From an uncultured Collinsella sp. (GTDB lineage Bacteria; Actinomycetota; Coriobacteriia; Coriobacteriales; Coriobacteriaceae), in the NCBI GenBank assembly GCA_900554645.1, contig USIE01000008.1, forward strand, positions 1-40,822: a DNA stretch of 40,822 nt, read 5' to 3'. Below the pieces are notes generated by a model, which had not been told where the DNA came from, ran no database searches, and saw nothing but the letters and a program-made list of their open reading frames with translations. The position numbers and the translations under genes were made by a program. Within the stretch, counting starts at the first letter, position 1. Each line of letters opens with the position of its first letter. This document shows, one piece after another, positions 17,801-25,610 of this stretch.

Positions 17801-18700
17801 GGGTATCCGCGTCGTCAGATGATGCACTTTGTGGACAAGAACAACCCCGAGAACATCATCGACGCCGCGATAAAGCGCCAGAAGGACCGCGCGAGCGGCC
17901 AGACCTCGTTCTTCGATATGTTTGGCGACGTTGAGGGCTCGGGCTTCGAGGTCAGCGTGCCCGATCCGGACGGCCAGGAATGGGACCGACACCTCAAGCT
18001 GAGCCAGGAGAAAGAGGTTCTGGGCATCTATGTCTCGGATCACCCGCTGCGCCCGTTTGAGTATGCACTAGCCAAGGCGCGCGACTTCTCGTTCTCGCAG
18101 ATCGATACCGGCTACGAAGTTCAGAATCCTACGGGCGGCACCATCAACCAGGAGATTCCCGAGGGCAAGGCGCTGTGGTGGGCCGGCATGGTCTCGAGCG
18201 TGTCCAAGCGCGTGACCAAAAACGGTGACCCCATGGGCATCGTGCAGCTCGAGGACATGGAAGGCGAGGCCACCGTCGTCGTGTTCCCCAAGACCTATAA
18301 AGAGGCCGAGGGGTACCTGTACGGCGAGGTCGATCCCGAGACCGGCGCGCAGCTGTCCGATGCCTTTGTGCGCATTAAGGGCAAGCTCGAGCGCTCGGAC
18401 CGCGGCGACCAGATCATCGCGCAGGAGATCGTGCCGCTCGAGCTCAACGAGGAGAACAACAAGCCCAAGGTGTTTGAGGTCATGGTGCCTAACAGCCGCT
18501 TTAGCCAGGGCAATATGGCGCGCCTGGCCACGGTGCTCACCGCTAACCCGGGCGGCGACCGCGTGGAGATCTTTATCGAGCAGGTGGACGGGCGCGTGCT
18601 GCGTGCCGAGGTACCTGCCAAGGTCAACGCGCGTTCGATTCCGCTGCTGGCCGAGGCCAAGGCCATTGTGGGTAACCAGGGTCGCGTGACGGTGATCTAA
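14897..18700 (+). CDS. dnaE: DNA polymerase III subunit alpha
   Basis: Catalytic subunit of the replicative polymerase. The N-terminal PHP domain opens with FVHLHNHTVFSMLDG and continues through TDHGYMYG. The polymerase core has GVGPGRGSAAGA and the paired catalytic aspartates in PDIDMDFDDERR near residue 470, followed by the YGPEKVTHVITYSTIKAK region. A tandem helix-hairpin-helix region (GIRGVGTGVAQAI) and an OB fold near residues 1095-1145 (WWAGMVSSVSKRVTKNG) follow. At 1267 residues it is slightly longer than E. coli DnaE and fits the DnaE1 type of Actinobacteria. GGAG lies upstream of the ATG. The SNF2 gene follows after 28 bases and is probably co-transcribed. Confidence 0.96.
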   Translation: MAFVHLHNHTVFSMLDGATRIQDMVNRAVELGMPAVAITDHGYMYGVPDLALACDAVNHNTPEYKTWSHDKAFLEKDRRDELVEPDPEENPREHAQYVKDMAMWDEKGNIDELKPPLVIKPIFGCEVYFTPDETLARDHKPELYHMILLAKDQEGYVNLMQTVSEAAVQGFYYKPRVTLDNLRRHAKGMICTSACIAGIIPKYIDRGDMEGAIKWAETFRDTFEPGDFYIEIQEHGITTDNGLTDEQMDRTLIDIAKQVGVKVIATNDFHYLRREDAPVQDVIMCIGMNAKVDDPNRMRMTGSEFYMKTEEEMRAMFPYCPEACDNTLEIADKCYVELDWDSIILPRFPLLDPGETHESQFRRECEKGLRQHYGDDWATREIGGVNIKERFEYEYKVICDKGFAAYFLIVAEYVQWAKDNGIGVGPGRGSAAGAIVAYAMNITAFDPLENGLMFERFLSPQRTEMPDIDMDFDDERRLEVVEHVRQLYGPEKVTHVITYSTIKAKQAINDAARVLDYPVYMGQRLSKMVSSDPKVKLKQVLEKQPGKEDLFNPDFAEAYKKDDDARRIIDTALSIEGLTRGEGVHACAVLICRDPVNEHVPTKLDTKGGVEITQYEGHTVADMGLLKMDFLGLRTLTVISKAKANIKKNFGIDIKEEEIPFDDPEIFKLMGSGHTAGVFQVESAGMTATIKNMKPTEYKHVVALIALYRPGPLGAGMVSSYINRMNGKEPAVSYDDRLDDILGETYGTMVYQEQVMLISVEMCGFSKGESDSRIRKPVAKKKIKLLTSTVLHWEDGSDETTYDHWMNGAIKNNYTREVAQKIWDDVLEFASYAFNKSHSAGYAILVMQTAWLKAHYPHEYMAAVLTSYTGKTDKIVHYVSACRHDGIPVLSPDVNESGTEFTATKEGVRFGLAGIRGVGTGVAQAIIAEREAGGPFKTLHDFVERVDSSQANRRVIESLIKAGAFDSTGYPRRQMMHFVDKNNPENIIDAAIKRQKDRASGQTSFFDMFGDVEGSGFEVSVPDPDGQEWDRHLKLSQEKEVLGIYVSDHPLRPFEYALAKARDFSFSQIDTGYEVQNPTGGTINQEIPEGKALWWAGMVSSVSKRVTKNGDPMGIVQLEDMEGEATVVVFPKTYKEAEGYLYGEVDPETGAQLSDAFVRIKGKLERSDRGDQIIAQEIVPLELNEENNKPKVFEVMVPNSRFSQGNMARLATVLTANPGGDRVEIFIEQVDGRVLRAEVPAKVNARSIPLLAEAKAIVGNQGRVTVI

Positions 18701-18728
18701 GCTACCCCGGGTGAGATTGGAGGAAGTG

Positions 18729-21700
18729 ATGGCGCAGGGGACGTTTGTGCAGGCGCTTCGCAAAGAGGCGGCGTTGAGCGGCACCTTTATGAAGGGGCGT
18801 TCGCTCATGCTCAACGGTGCCGTGCTGTCGATCGAGGACAGCGGCTCGCGCTTCTCCAAAAACGTGACGGTCGAGGGCACGGTGCGCGGCTCGCGCGGTG
18901 ACCTGTACAAGACGCACGTGGCGCTCGACATGGACGAGCACGAGGTTATCGACTACGACTGCGACTGCCCCGCCGCATACCGCTATCCCGGTATGTGTAA
19001 GCACGCTATTGCCACGGCGCTGGCGTATTTGGATGCCAGCGGCGCCGAGCCCGTCGAAGGTTTGCGCACGCCGGTTCGCACGTTTACGGCGCAGCCGAAA
19101 CAGCCCGCGCGCGCCGCGTCCGCCGCGCCGGCCGTCAACCCCAACTTTCCCTTTCCGGCGCCCGTCCCCACGAGCCCGAGCCTTGTGGCGGCGCTCTCCG
19201 ATCTTTCGGACGCGCGCATGGATGAGCTGGCGAGCATGCGTCGCAAGCTTGCCGGTACTGTTGATCCCGACGCCCCCAAAGCGGCGTTGGAGCCCTCGTT
19301 GGTGCCGTACTACAATCCGCTGTTCGCTGACCGCTTTAGCTGGGCGCTCGAGTTCCGCATCCGCTGTGGATCGGTCTCCTACGTGGTCAAGGATATCGAC
19401 GGCATGGCCGATGCCTACGTGCGCGGCGGCATGTTCTCGTACGGCAAGAAGCTTACGTTTGCCCATTCACCTGAGGCCTTTGACGAAACATCGGCAAAGC
19501 TGCTCAACCTTGTTGTGACGACAGTTGCCTATCTCGATGACATCACAAGCTCGCGTTCGGCGTCGTACGACTTTGCCCGCAGCGGTTTTGTTGCCGAGCG
19601 TCAGTTGCCGCTGTCCGAGCATAGCATCGTATATGTGCTGGACCTGCTGCGCGGCCAGACCATCTCCTTTGAGCCCGCCTGGTCGCGGGGGACGACGACG
19701 CATCGCACCTATGACGTGGCGGTTGAGGTGCCTCCGGAAGGGGAGGACGAGGCGCTGGCTAAGCGCCCGCCGCTCCTTGCCGCCAAAATCGCGCCGGCGG
19801 CTGGTGGTAGCTATGACCTGCGCCTGCCCGCCGATATGTACTGCTTTGCGTCGGGCGATGCCGCCTACTTGGTTGACACGCGCCGCGCGCGCCGTACCGA
19901 CGCTGCATTTGCTCAGCATGCCGCATCTTTTTTGTCACGCTTGCTGCCGTGCCGCACGCCCGCCCATATTGCCGCCGAGCAGGTGGGTGAGTTCTGCCGC
20001 ATGGCGCTGCCCATTTTGCGCGACTATACCGACCTCACCGCGCCCGCCGCGCTCGATACCGTGGCGCCCGAGCCGAGCTTTGCTATGGCGATCGGCGTCG
20101 ACGATGGGCTCGTGACCTGCAAGATTACGGTTACCTACGGCGATTGGTCGGCGGATCTCTTTAGCCTGGGCGCTCCGGGCAGTCCCTTCGAAGAGCAACG
20201 CCCCGGCGTGCCGCCCCGCGACGAGATAGCGGAGTTTCGCGTTATGGATACAGCGGCTCTGTACTTCGATTTCTACGAGGGCGGTCTGGCGTTTGAGGAG
20301 CGCGATGATGCCCACTTGTTCTGCCTGCTGACCGAGGGCCTGTCCGTCCTGTCCGAGCTGGGTGAGGTCATGCTCAGCGACCGTCTGCGCCAGATTTCGG
20401 TGCGTCCCGCGCCCAAACTCTCGGTTCGTGCGACCGTCAAGAGCAATCTGCTCGATGTCGAGCTGGGCGCGAGCGGGCTTTCGGCGGCAGATCTTGCCAT
20501 CTATCTGGACTCGTACAAGCGCCACCAGACGTTTGCGCGCCTGACGTCCGGCGACATCGTGCGCCTGGATGAGGGAGCGCGCGCCGCGTTTGGCCTTGCC
20601 GAAGATCTGGGTGTCGATGCCGTCGACCTGCTCGACGGCGTGTCGCTTCCCGCGTCGAGCACCCTTTTTGTCGATAGCATGCTCGCGCGCACGCCGGCGC
20701 TCGAGGCCGATCGCGACGCCGCGTTCCGCCGCACCGTCGAGCGCCTGGACACGCTCGGCAAGATGGACTTTACGGTGCCGGCATCGCTCAAGGCAACGAT
20801 GCGCGGCTACCAGGTCGACGGATACCAGTGGCTCGGCTCGCTCGAACACCTGGGCCTTGGCGGCATCTTGGCCGATGACATGGGCCTGGGCAAAACGCTC
20901 CAGATGATCGCGCATATCCTGGCGCGCGTGGAGGCGGGGGACACCAAGCCCACGCTCGTGGTATCCCCGGCCTCACTCGTGTACAACTGGACTGCCGAGC
21001 TGGAGCGCTTTGCCCCGTCGCTCGATGTGTGCGCCATTGTGGGCGCCAAGGCTCAACGTCGTGTACAGATTGCCGGCGTGGCCGAGCATAACGTGGTTGT
21101 AACGTCGTATGACCTTATGCGGCGCGATATCGACGAGTACGTCGAGCAGGATTTTGCCCGCGTGGTGCTCGATGAGGCCCAGTACATTAAAAACCCGCTC
21201 ACGCAGGTGGCGCGCGCCGCCAAGCGACTGCCTGCCGGCGTGCGCTTTGCCCTGACGGGCACGCCCATCGAAAACCGCTTGTCCGAGCTCTGGAGCATCT
21301 TCGACTTTTTGATGCCGGGCCTGCTTGGCACGCGCGAGTCGTTTGCCAAGCGCTTCGAAAGCCCGGTCGAGCACGCCGAGGGTGACAACGCCGCTCGCCT
21401 GCAGGCGCTCGTGTCGCCGTTTGTGCTGCGCCGTGTTAAGGAAGACGTGGTGGCCGACCTGCCCGAGAAGATCGAGGACACCGTCATGGCACAGCTCGCC
21501 GGCGAGCAGCGCAAGCTCTACCTGGCCAACCAGGACCGCATCGCCCAGCAGGTGCAGCACCGCGAGGCTGGGGAGTTTAAGAAGGACAAGCTCAAGGTGC
21601 TCGCCGAGCTCACCAAGCTGCGCCAGATCTGCTGCGACCCGCATCTGCACTACGAGGACTACAAGGCCGGGAGCGCCAAACTCGACGCTTGCATGGAACT

Positions 21701-22193
21701 CGTGCACGGCGCGCTCGACGGCGGGCATCGCATCCTGTTGTTCAGCCAGTTTACGGGTATGCTCGATATCATCGGTAAGCGCTTGGCCAAGGAGGACATC
21801 GCCTTCCTTAAGCTCACGGGCGCTTCGTCTAAGGAGAGCCGCGCCAAGATGGTCGCGCAGTTCCAAGCGGGCGAGGTTCCGGTCTTTTTGATTTCGCTCA
21901 AGGCGGGCGGCGTGGGCCTCAACCTGACGGCGGCCGACGTGGTCATCCACTATGACCCGTGGTGGAACGTGGCGGCGCAGGACCAAGCGACCGACCGCGC
22001 GCATCGTATTGGCCAGCAACATACCGTGACCGTGTACAAGCTCATCGCCAAGGATACGATCGAGGAACGCATTATGCAGATGCAGGAGTCCAAGCGCGAC
22101 CTGGTCAACAGCGTGCTCGGCGGCGACGGCATCTCGTCGGCGCTGTTTACCCGCGAAGATGTTCTGGCACTGCTGGGCGGCGACGGGCGCTAA
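18729..22193 (+). CDS. SNF2 family ATPase with SWIM zinc finger
   Basis: Bacterial SWI2/SNF2-type DNA translocase; the role in bacteria is unclear, with RNA polymerase recycling or repair as the usual suggestions. A SWIM finger (CDC...CKH) is at about residues 77-93. A long SNF2-associated region precedes the motor. The motor has Walker A DDMGLGKT near 716, DEAQ near 814, the TGTPIENRLSELWS motif III region, and C-terminal helicase motifs including GGVGLNLTAADVVIHYDPWWN and DRAHRIGQ. I start at the ATG at 18729, five bases after GGAGG; an in-frame GTG at 18711 lies upstream of that site. It is 28 bases downstream of dnaE. The 1154-residue length fits the SWIM-SNF2 group. Confidence 0.9.
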   Translation: MAQGTFVQALRKEAALSGTFMKGRSLMLNGAVLSIEDSGSRFSKNVTVEGTVRGSRGDLYKTHVALDMDEHEVIDYDCDCPAAYRYPGMCKHAIATALAYLDASGAEPVEGLRTPVRTFTAQPKQPARAASAAPAVNPNFPFPAPVPTSPSLVAALSDLSDARMDELASMRRKLAGTVDPDAPKAALEPSLVPYYNPLFADRFSWALEFRIRCGSVSYVVKDIDGMADAYVRGGMFSYGKKLTFAHSPEAFDETSAKLLNLVVTTVAYLDDITSSRSASYDFARSGFVAERQLPLSEHSIVYVLDLLRGQTISFEPAWSRGTTTHRTYDVAVEVPPEGEDEALAKRPPLLAAKIAPAAGGSYDLRLPADMYCFASGDAAYLVDTRRARRTDAAFAQHAASFLSRLLPCRTPAHIAAEQVGEFCRMALPILRDYTDLTAPAALDTVAPEPSFAMAIGVDDGLVTCKITVTYGDWSADLFSLGAPGSPFEEQRPGVPPRDEIAEFRVMDTAALYFDFYEGGLAFEERDDAHLFCLLTEGLSVLSELGEVMLSDRLRQISVRPAPKLSVRATVKSNLLDVELGASGLSAADLAIYLDSYKRHQTFARLTSGDIVRLDEGARAAFGLAEDLGVDAVDLLDGVSLPASSTLFVDSMLARTPALEADRDAAFRRTVERLDTLGKMDFTVPASLKATMRGYQVDGYQWLGSLEHLGLGGILADDMGLGKTLQMIAHILARVEAGDTKPTLVVSPASLVYNWTAELERFAPSLDVCAIVGAKAQRRVQIAGVAEHNVVVTSYDLMRRDIDEYVEQDFARVVLDEAQYIKNPLTQVARAAKRLPAGVRFALTGTPIENRLSELWSIFDFLMPGLLGTRESFAKRFESPVEHAEGDNAARLQALVSPFVLRRVKEDVVADLPEKIEDTVMAQLAGEQRKLYLANQDRIAQQVQHREAGEFKKDKLKVLAELTKLRQICCDPHLHYEDYKAGSAKLDACMELVHGALDGGHRILLFSQFTGMLDIIGKRLAKEDIAFLKLTGASSKESRAKMVAQFQAGEVPVFLISLKAGGVGLNLTAADVVIHYDPWWNVAAQDQATDRAHRIGQQHTVTVYKLIAKDTIEERIMQMQESKRDLVNSVLGGDGISSALFTREDVLALLGGDGR

Positions 22194-22343
22194 CCCGCTC
22201 GGGTGGGGCCGCCAGGGCGGATGGCACACGCTGCCCCATCGTCCCCGCCCGTTATGTGTTCATTTGCAATGCCGTGGATGGTTTGTCTGCCTTTGGGCAT
22301 AAGAACCATCAAGAACATTGGCACATCAGCAAAGGAGAACATC

Positions 22344-22706
22344 ATGGCGAAATTCTTTAAGGACCCCAATGGCAAGCTCATTGCCGCCCTTGGCAACGAC
22401 GTTGCAACCCCTGCCGGCTGCACGGAGCTGACCGCGAACACCGAGGATGCGGCGCACGAGAAGCACGTGCCGGTCGTCGAGAGCGAGCGTGACGGTCACG
22501 TGATCCGCGCACGCGTGGGCTCGGTCGAGCACCCCAGCCTGCCCGAGCACTATATTGAGTGGATCGCCCTTGAGGCCGAGGGCCGCTTAGAGGTCCATTA
22601 CCTTGAGCCCGGCATGAAGCCCACGACGTTTTTTGCCGGCGGTTCCAAGACCGGTACCGTCTATGCCTACTGCAACCTGCACGGGCTGTGGTCCGCGACA
22701 TTCTAG
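22344..22706 (+). CDS. Superoxide reductase (desulfoferrodoxin family) lacking the N-terminal iron centre
   Basis: Reduces superoxide to hydrogen peroxide without releasing oxygen, protecting anaerobes. All ligands of the catalytic iron (centre II) are present: His41 in EKHVP, His63 and His69 in HPSLPEHYIEW, Cys110 and His113 in YCNLHGLW. Glu39 and Lys40 in HEKH keep the lid residues. The N-terminal 35 residues align with the desulforedoxin domain of two-iron desulfoferrodoxins, but the CxxC and CC ligands of centre I are gone and only Cys26 remains. It is therefore a one-iron, neelaredoxin-like enzyme that kept a relic of the lost domain. I start at the ATG at 22344, supported by AAAGGAG; an upstream extension to 22203 is not credible. 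Length 120 residues. Confidence 0.88.
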   Translation: MAKFFKDPNGKLIAALGNDVATPAGCTELTANTEDAAHEKHVPVVESERDGHVIRARVGSVEHPSLPEHYIEWIALEAEGRLEVHYLEPGMKPTTFFAGGSKTGTVYAYCNLHGLWSATF

Positions 22707-22726
22707 GAGCGCGCCCCCGCTCGGGG

Positions 22727-22732
22727 TATCAT
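22727..22732 (+). promoter_or_regulatory. Candidate -10 before the NadE-like gene
   Basis: TATCAT preceded by GGGG, 20 bases past the superoxide reductase stop. Transcription from here would read through the hairpin at 22752-22784 before the NadE-like gene. No -35 recognised. Confidence 0.3.
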
Positions 22733-22751
22733 AGCTAGCATATGCACATGC

Positions 22752-22784
22752 AAGCGCCGACTGCATTATGCGGCCGGCGCTTTT
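22752..22784 (+). terminator. Hairpin with short U-run between sor and NadE-like gene
   Basis: AAGCGCCG (22752-22759) pairs with CGGCGCTT (22775-22782), followed by a few T residues. It may end the superoxide reductase transcript, or act as an attenuator if the -10 at 22727 is used. Confidence 0.6.
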
Positions 22785-22823
22785 ACTACGATTTCGATGG
22801 TTTACGACGGAAAGGGCTGAGCC

Positions 22824-24809
22824 ATGAAGCTCGCGCTTGCACAGATCGATATGCGCCTGGGTGATATTGAGGGCATTTGCGGCCGCATCGAGGACCAGGC
22901 TCGTCTGGCCCACGAGCGCGGGGCGCGCGTGCTGTGCGTTCCGGCTCCGCTCTTTATGGGTGCCATACCCGGGGGCCTGGTGGGCTCTGCCGACTTTGAG
23001 CACGACATGCTTGCCGGCTTGACTGATGTCGCCGAGCGTATCCAGGAGCTTGACATGATCTGCATCGTGCCCGCGGCGGTTTCGTTTGAGGGCCAGCCGC
23101 TGCTCGACTATATGATGCTCAAGGACGGTCATGTGGTGCCGGCGCGTTCGAGCATTGCCCTGCAGCGTGGCGAGAACAACGACTCGCGTTGGGCGCCGCC
23201 GGTGTTCGACGTGGACGGCGTGCGCATCGCCGTGATTTTTGACTTGGACCGCGAACTCGAGATGTTGCCGACCGGTGTTGACCTCATTGCGTATTTCCAA
23301 TTCAACGCGTTTGACATGACCGACCGCGAGACTGCCGCGATCGCCGCCGTTCGCAGCGGCGCCTACCGCAAGATTGCATCCAAGCGCAGCGTGTGGTTTG
23401 CCTGCATGGCGCCGATCGGTGCCTATGACGAGTCGGTGTATACCGGCGGTTCGTTTGTGCTCGACGACTGTGGTCGCGTGGTGGCCCAGGCGCCGTGTTT
23501 TGAGGAGAGCCTGCTGGTTCAGGAGATCCAGCGCGGCGTGATGCTCGATGCCCTGGAAGATCACGAACTGCCCGAGTTCCGTTCCGAGGAGTGGCTGTGG
23601 CAGGCGCTGGTGCTCGCCGTGCGCGACAACGCCCGGGCCCACGGTGCGTCGCGTGCTGTGGTGGCACTCGAGGGCGACTTGCCGTCGTCCCTGCTGGCGG
23701 CGCTGGCCGTCGACGCTCTGGGCCCGCGTAATGTGATTGGCCTGGTGCTGGGGCGTAACCGTATCTTTACGCCGGCGCAGGAAGAGGCCGAGGCTGCCCG
23801 CTGTGCCGCCGTCCGCGCCATCGCTGAGCGTCTGCACATTCGCACCGTCGAGCGCGATGCGCCGGATGCGGCGCGTGTGCTCGATCGCGACGTGTCGGCG
23901 GGCGATGCCGAGCGTCTGCGCTCGCGTACGCTGGGCCTCATGCTGGAGGACACGGCGCTCGAGTTGGGTGCGATGGCGCTGAGCCCGCTGTCCAAAACCG
24001 AGTACGCGCTGGCGGCGCCGGCGCTTTGCGGCGGCTACCAGGGCGACTTTGCGCCCTTTGGCGATGTGTACCTGTCGACGCTTGAGTTTGTGGCGCGCGT
24101 GCGCAACCGCACGTCTGCTGTGGTGCCCCAAGAGCTCGTGACGCTCAACGCGGTGGAAGATTGTATGGAGCGCGTGCTGGCGCAGGCGCTCTCGACGCTC
24201 GACGGCCCGGTCGATATGCTCGACCGCGCGGCGCAGCTGCTCGGCGGGCTTGAGCCGGGTGAGGTCGATGGCGCGCTCGAGGCGCACGTGGATCGCAATC
24301 GATCTTTCGACGATATCCCGATGGCCGCTGGCAAGCCTGAGGCCTGCTCGCTGCTGCTGATGCTCGTTCGACAGGGTGAGGCTGCCCGCCGTATGTTGCC
24401 GACGGCGCCGATCGTTTCGTCCCGTTCGTTTGCCGAGCGCTCCTGGCCGTACATGCTCGCGTGGTCCGACCTGGGGCTCAACGGCAAGGAGCGTATGACG
24501 GTCGATTCGCTGGCGCGCGCCGAGGTGCGCCGTTTTGCTGACGAGGATACGAGCGAGCGCATGCGAAACGAGATGATGGGCGTGCTGGGTGAGCTACTGG
24601 GTATCTCGCCCGAGCAGATGGAGGAGCTGCGCTCTGAGGACGGTCAACGTCGTTTGCACGAGGGAATGAAAAAGTTCGAGGGCGAGGTTCAGGACGCCAT
24701 CGATAAGATGATGGGCGGCCAGGGTGGCCCGCAGGGTGGACCCCAGGGCACGCCGATGCCGCATCCGCCGGTGGATCCGAGGCAGTTCCCGTTCTTTAGC
24801 CAGAACTAA
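22824..24809 (+). CDS. NAD+ synthetase-like pseudoenzyme (degenerate nitrilase plus NadE domains)
   Basis: The fold order matches glutamine-dependent NAD+ synthetase: a nitrilase-type amidase (about 1-245), then an NAD-synthase domain (about 255-495). Yet the active-site residues are replaced. The amidase Glu (normally PEL) is Ala41 in PAP, the Lys position reads Arg108 and the nucleophilic Cys (normally ICED) is Asp140 in FDLD. The ATP PP-loop SGGxDS reads EGDLPS (283-288), losing its first Ser, second Gly and Asp, and the later TGNKSE reads SPLSKTE. Other backbone parts are well kept, for example GDFAPFGDVY (407-416) and VDRNRSF. A 160-residue tail follows, ending in Gly/Gln/Pro repeats and FPFFSQN. 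The frame is intact and codon use is like its neighbours, so this looks like a selected protein rather than a decayed gene. AAAGGG precedes the ATG. Function unknown. Confidence 0.8.
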   Translation: MKLALAQIDMRLGDIEGICGRIEDQARLAHERGARVLCVPAPLFMGAIPGGLVGSADFEHDMLAGLTDVAERIQELDMICIVPAAVSFEGQPLLDYMMLKDGHVVPARSSIALQRGENNDSRWAPPVFDVDGVRIAVIFDLDRELEMLPTGVDLIAYFQFNAFDMTDRETAAIAAVRSGAYRKIASKRSVWFACMAPIGAYDESVYTGGSFVLDDCGRVVAQAPCFEESLLVQEIQRGVMLDALEDHELPEFRSEEWLWQALVLAVRDNARAHGASRAVVALEGDLPSSLLAALAVDALGPRNVIGLVLGRNRIFTPAQEEAEAARCAAVRAIAERLHIRTVERDAPDAARVLDRDVSAGDAERLRSRTLGLMLEDTALELGAMALSPLSKTEYALAAPALCGGYQGDFAPFGDVYLSTLEFVARVRNRTSAVVPQELVTLNAVEDCMERVLAQALSTLDGPVDMLDRAAQLLGGLEPGEVDGALEAHVDRNRSFDDIPMAAGKPEACSLLLMLVRQGEAARRMLPTAPIVSSRSFAERSWPYMLAWSDLGLNGKERMTVDSLARAEVRRFADEDTSERMRNEMMGVLGELLGISPEQMEELRSEDGQRRLHEGMKKFEGEVQDAIDKMMGGQGGPQGGPQGTPMPHPPVDPRQFPFFSQN

Positions 24810-24813
24810 AAAG

Positions 24814-24841
24814 GTTACGCGGTTTTGCCAAACCGCGTAAC
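24814..24841 (+). terminator. Perfect hairpin after the NadE-like gene
   Basis: A 12-bp perfect stem (GTTACGCGGTTT at 24814-24825 with 24830-24841) and a 4-base loop follow the stop by four bases. No T-tract follows on the plus strand; A-rich sequence precedes it, so it fits a minus-strand terminator equally well. Confidence 0.6.
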
Positions 24842-24854
24842 GAGTTGACGCTGC

Positions 24855-24952
24855 GCGCCCGCCAGAGCGGCAATCTGCCTTTCAATCGTCGGGCATGACC
24901 ACCAGGTCAATGCCCTCCTCTTTCAAGGCACCTTGCTCGCTCTGGCGGGCGC
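24855..24952. repeat. Nested inverted repeat in the region before ruvC
   Basis: A perfect 15-bp outer stem (24855-24869 with 24938-24952) encloses TGCCTT/AAGGCA and an inner GGGCATGACC/GGTCAATGCCC stem with one bulge, so the whole 98 bases fold into one long arm. The minus strand holds a 28-codon open frame without a usual start codon that ends GIDLVVMPDD-stop at about 24888, possibly a gene remnant. The rest of 24953-25088 shows nothing beyond the ruvC ribosome binding site. Confidence 0.5.
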
Positions 24953-25088
24953 TCGCTTGCGTATGCTCAACCTACAATTCGATCTCGGCTGACTTATAGG
25001 GCTAGCATTGTGTTATTCTAGAACAGACGTTCGTGAATGATGCGCGGGGCCTTGTCTTGCGCTGCGCTTGTGGCGAGGGGAGGTTGGC

Positions 25089-25610
25089 TTGGTTATCTTG
25101 GGCATTGACCCCGGTTTGGCTCATACGGGTTGGGGGATTATCGAGGAGCGGCGTGGCGAGGTTCGCTGCCGTGCCTACGGTTGTATCGAGACCAGCGCGG
25201 GTAGTCCGCTCGCGGTGCGCCTGTCGCATATCGCCCGCGACCTCAAGGGTGTCGTGGAGCGTTATCGACCCGATACCGCTGCCATCGAGAGCATCTACTT
25301 TGGCGCCAACGTTCGCTCGGCCATCCCTACGGCGCATGCCCGCGGCGCTGCACTCGTGGCTCTTTCGGAATGCGCACTCGAGATCGGCGAGTACACGCCT
25401 ATGCAGATTAAGCAGGCTGTGGTGGGTACCGGTGCCGCAGATAAGCGGCAGGTCGCCTACATGGTGCGCACGCTCACGCAGCTCGATCACGACCCGCATC
25501 CCGACCATGCCGCCGATGCCTTGGCCTGCGCCATCTGCCACGTTAACCTCAGCCGCACCCGGGCGCTTACCGGCGGCGAGTTCTATCAACAGAGAGGAAC
25601 CGGATACTGA
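25089..25610 (+). CDS. ruvC: Holliday junction resolvase RuvC
   Basis: Cuts Holliday junctions during recombinational repair, working with RuvAB. Catalytic residues are Asp6 in GIDPG, Glu67 in AIESIYF, His140 and Asp143 in HPDHAADALA. Histidine replaces the third aspartate of E. coli RuvC, as in the Thermus enzyme, so the site is complete. I choose the TTG start at 25089 because GGGGAGG lies five bases upstream and the family begins exactly here with (M)xILGIDPG; the frame is open to 25068 without a better site. 173 residues, typical length. The stop overlaps the ruvA start. Confidence 0.93.
   Translation: MVILGIDPGLAHTGWGIIEERRGEVRCRAYGCIETSAGSPLAVRLSHIARDLKGVVERYRPDTAAIESIYFGANVRSAIPTAHARGAALVALSECALEIGEYTPMQIKQAVVGTGAADKRQVAYMVRTLTQLDHDPHPDHAADALACAICHVNLSRTRALTGGEFYQQRGTGY

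Noticed and set aside
18226..22193. Long antisense frames over dnaE and the SNF2 gene
   Set aside because: No motifs, no start signals, and both sense-strand proteins are complete.
25506..25520. Apparent loss of a catalytic aspartate in RuvC (His140)
   Set aside because: Histidine occupies this position in Thermus RuvC too, so the active site is regarded as complete.
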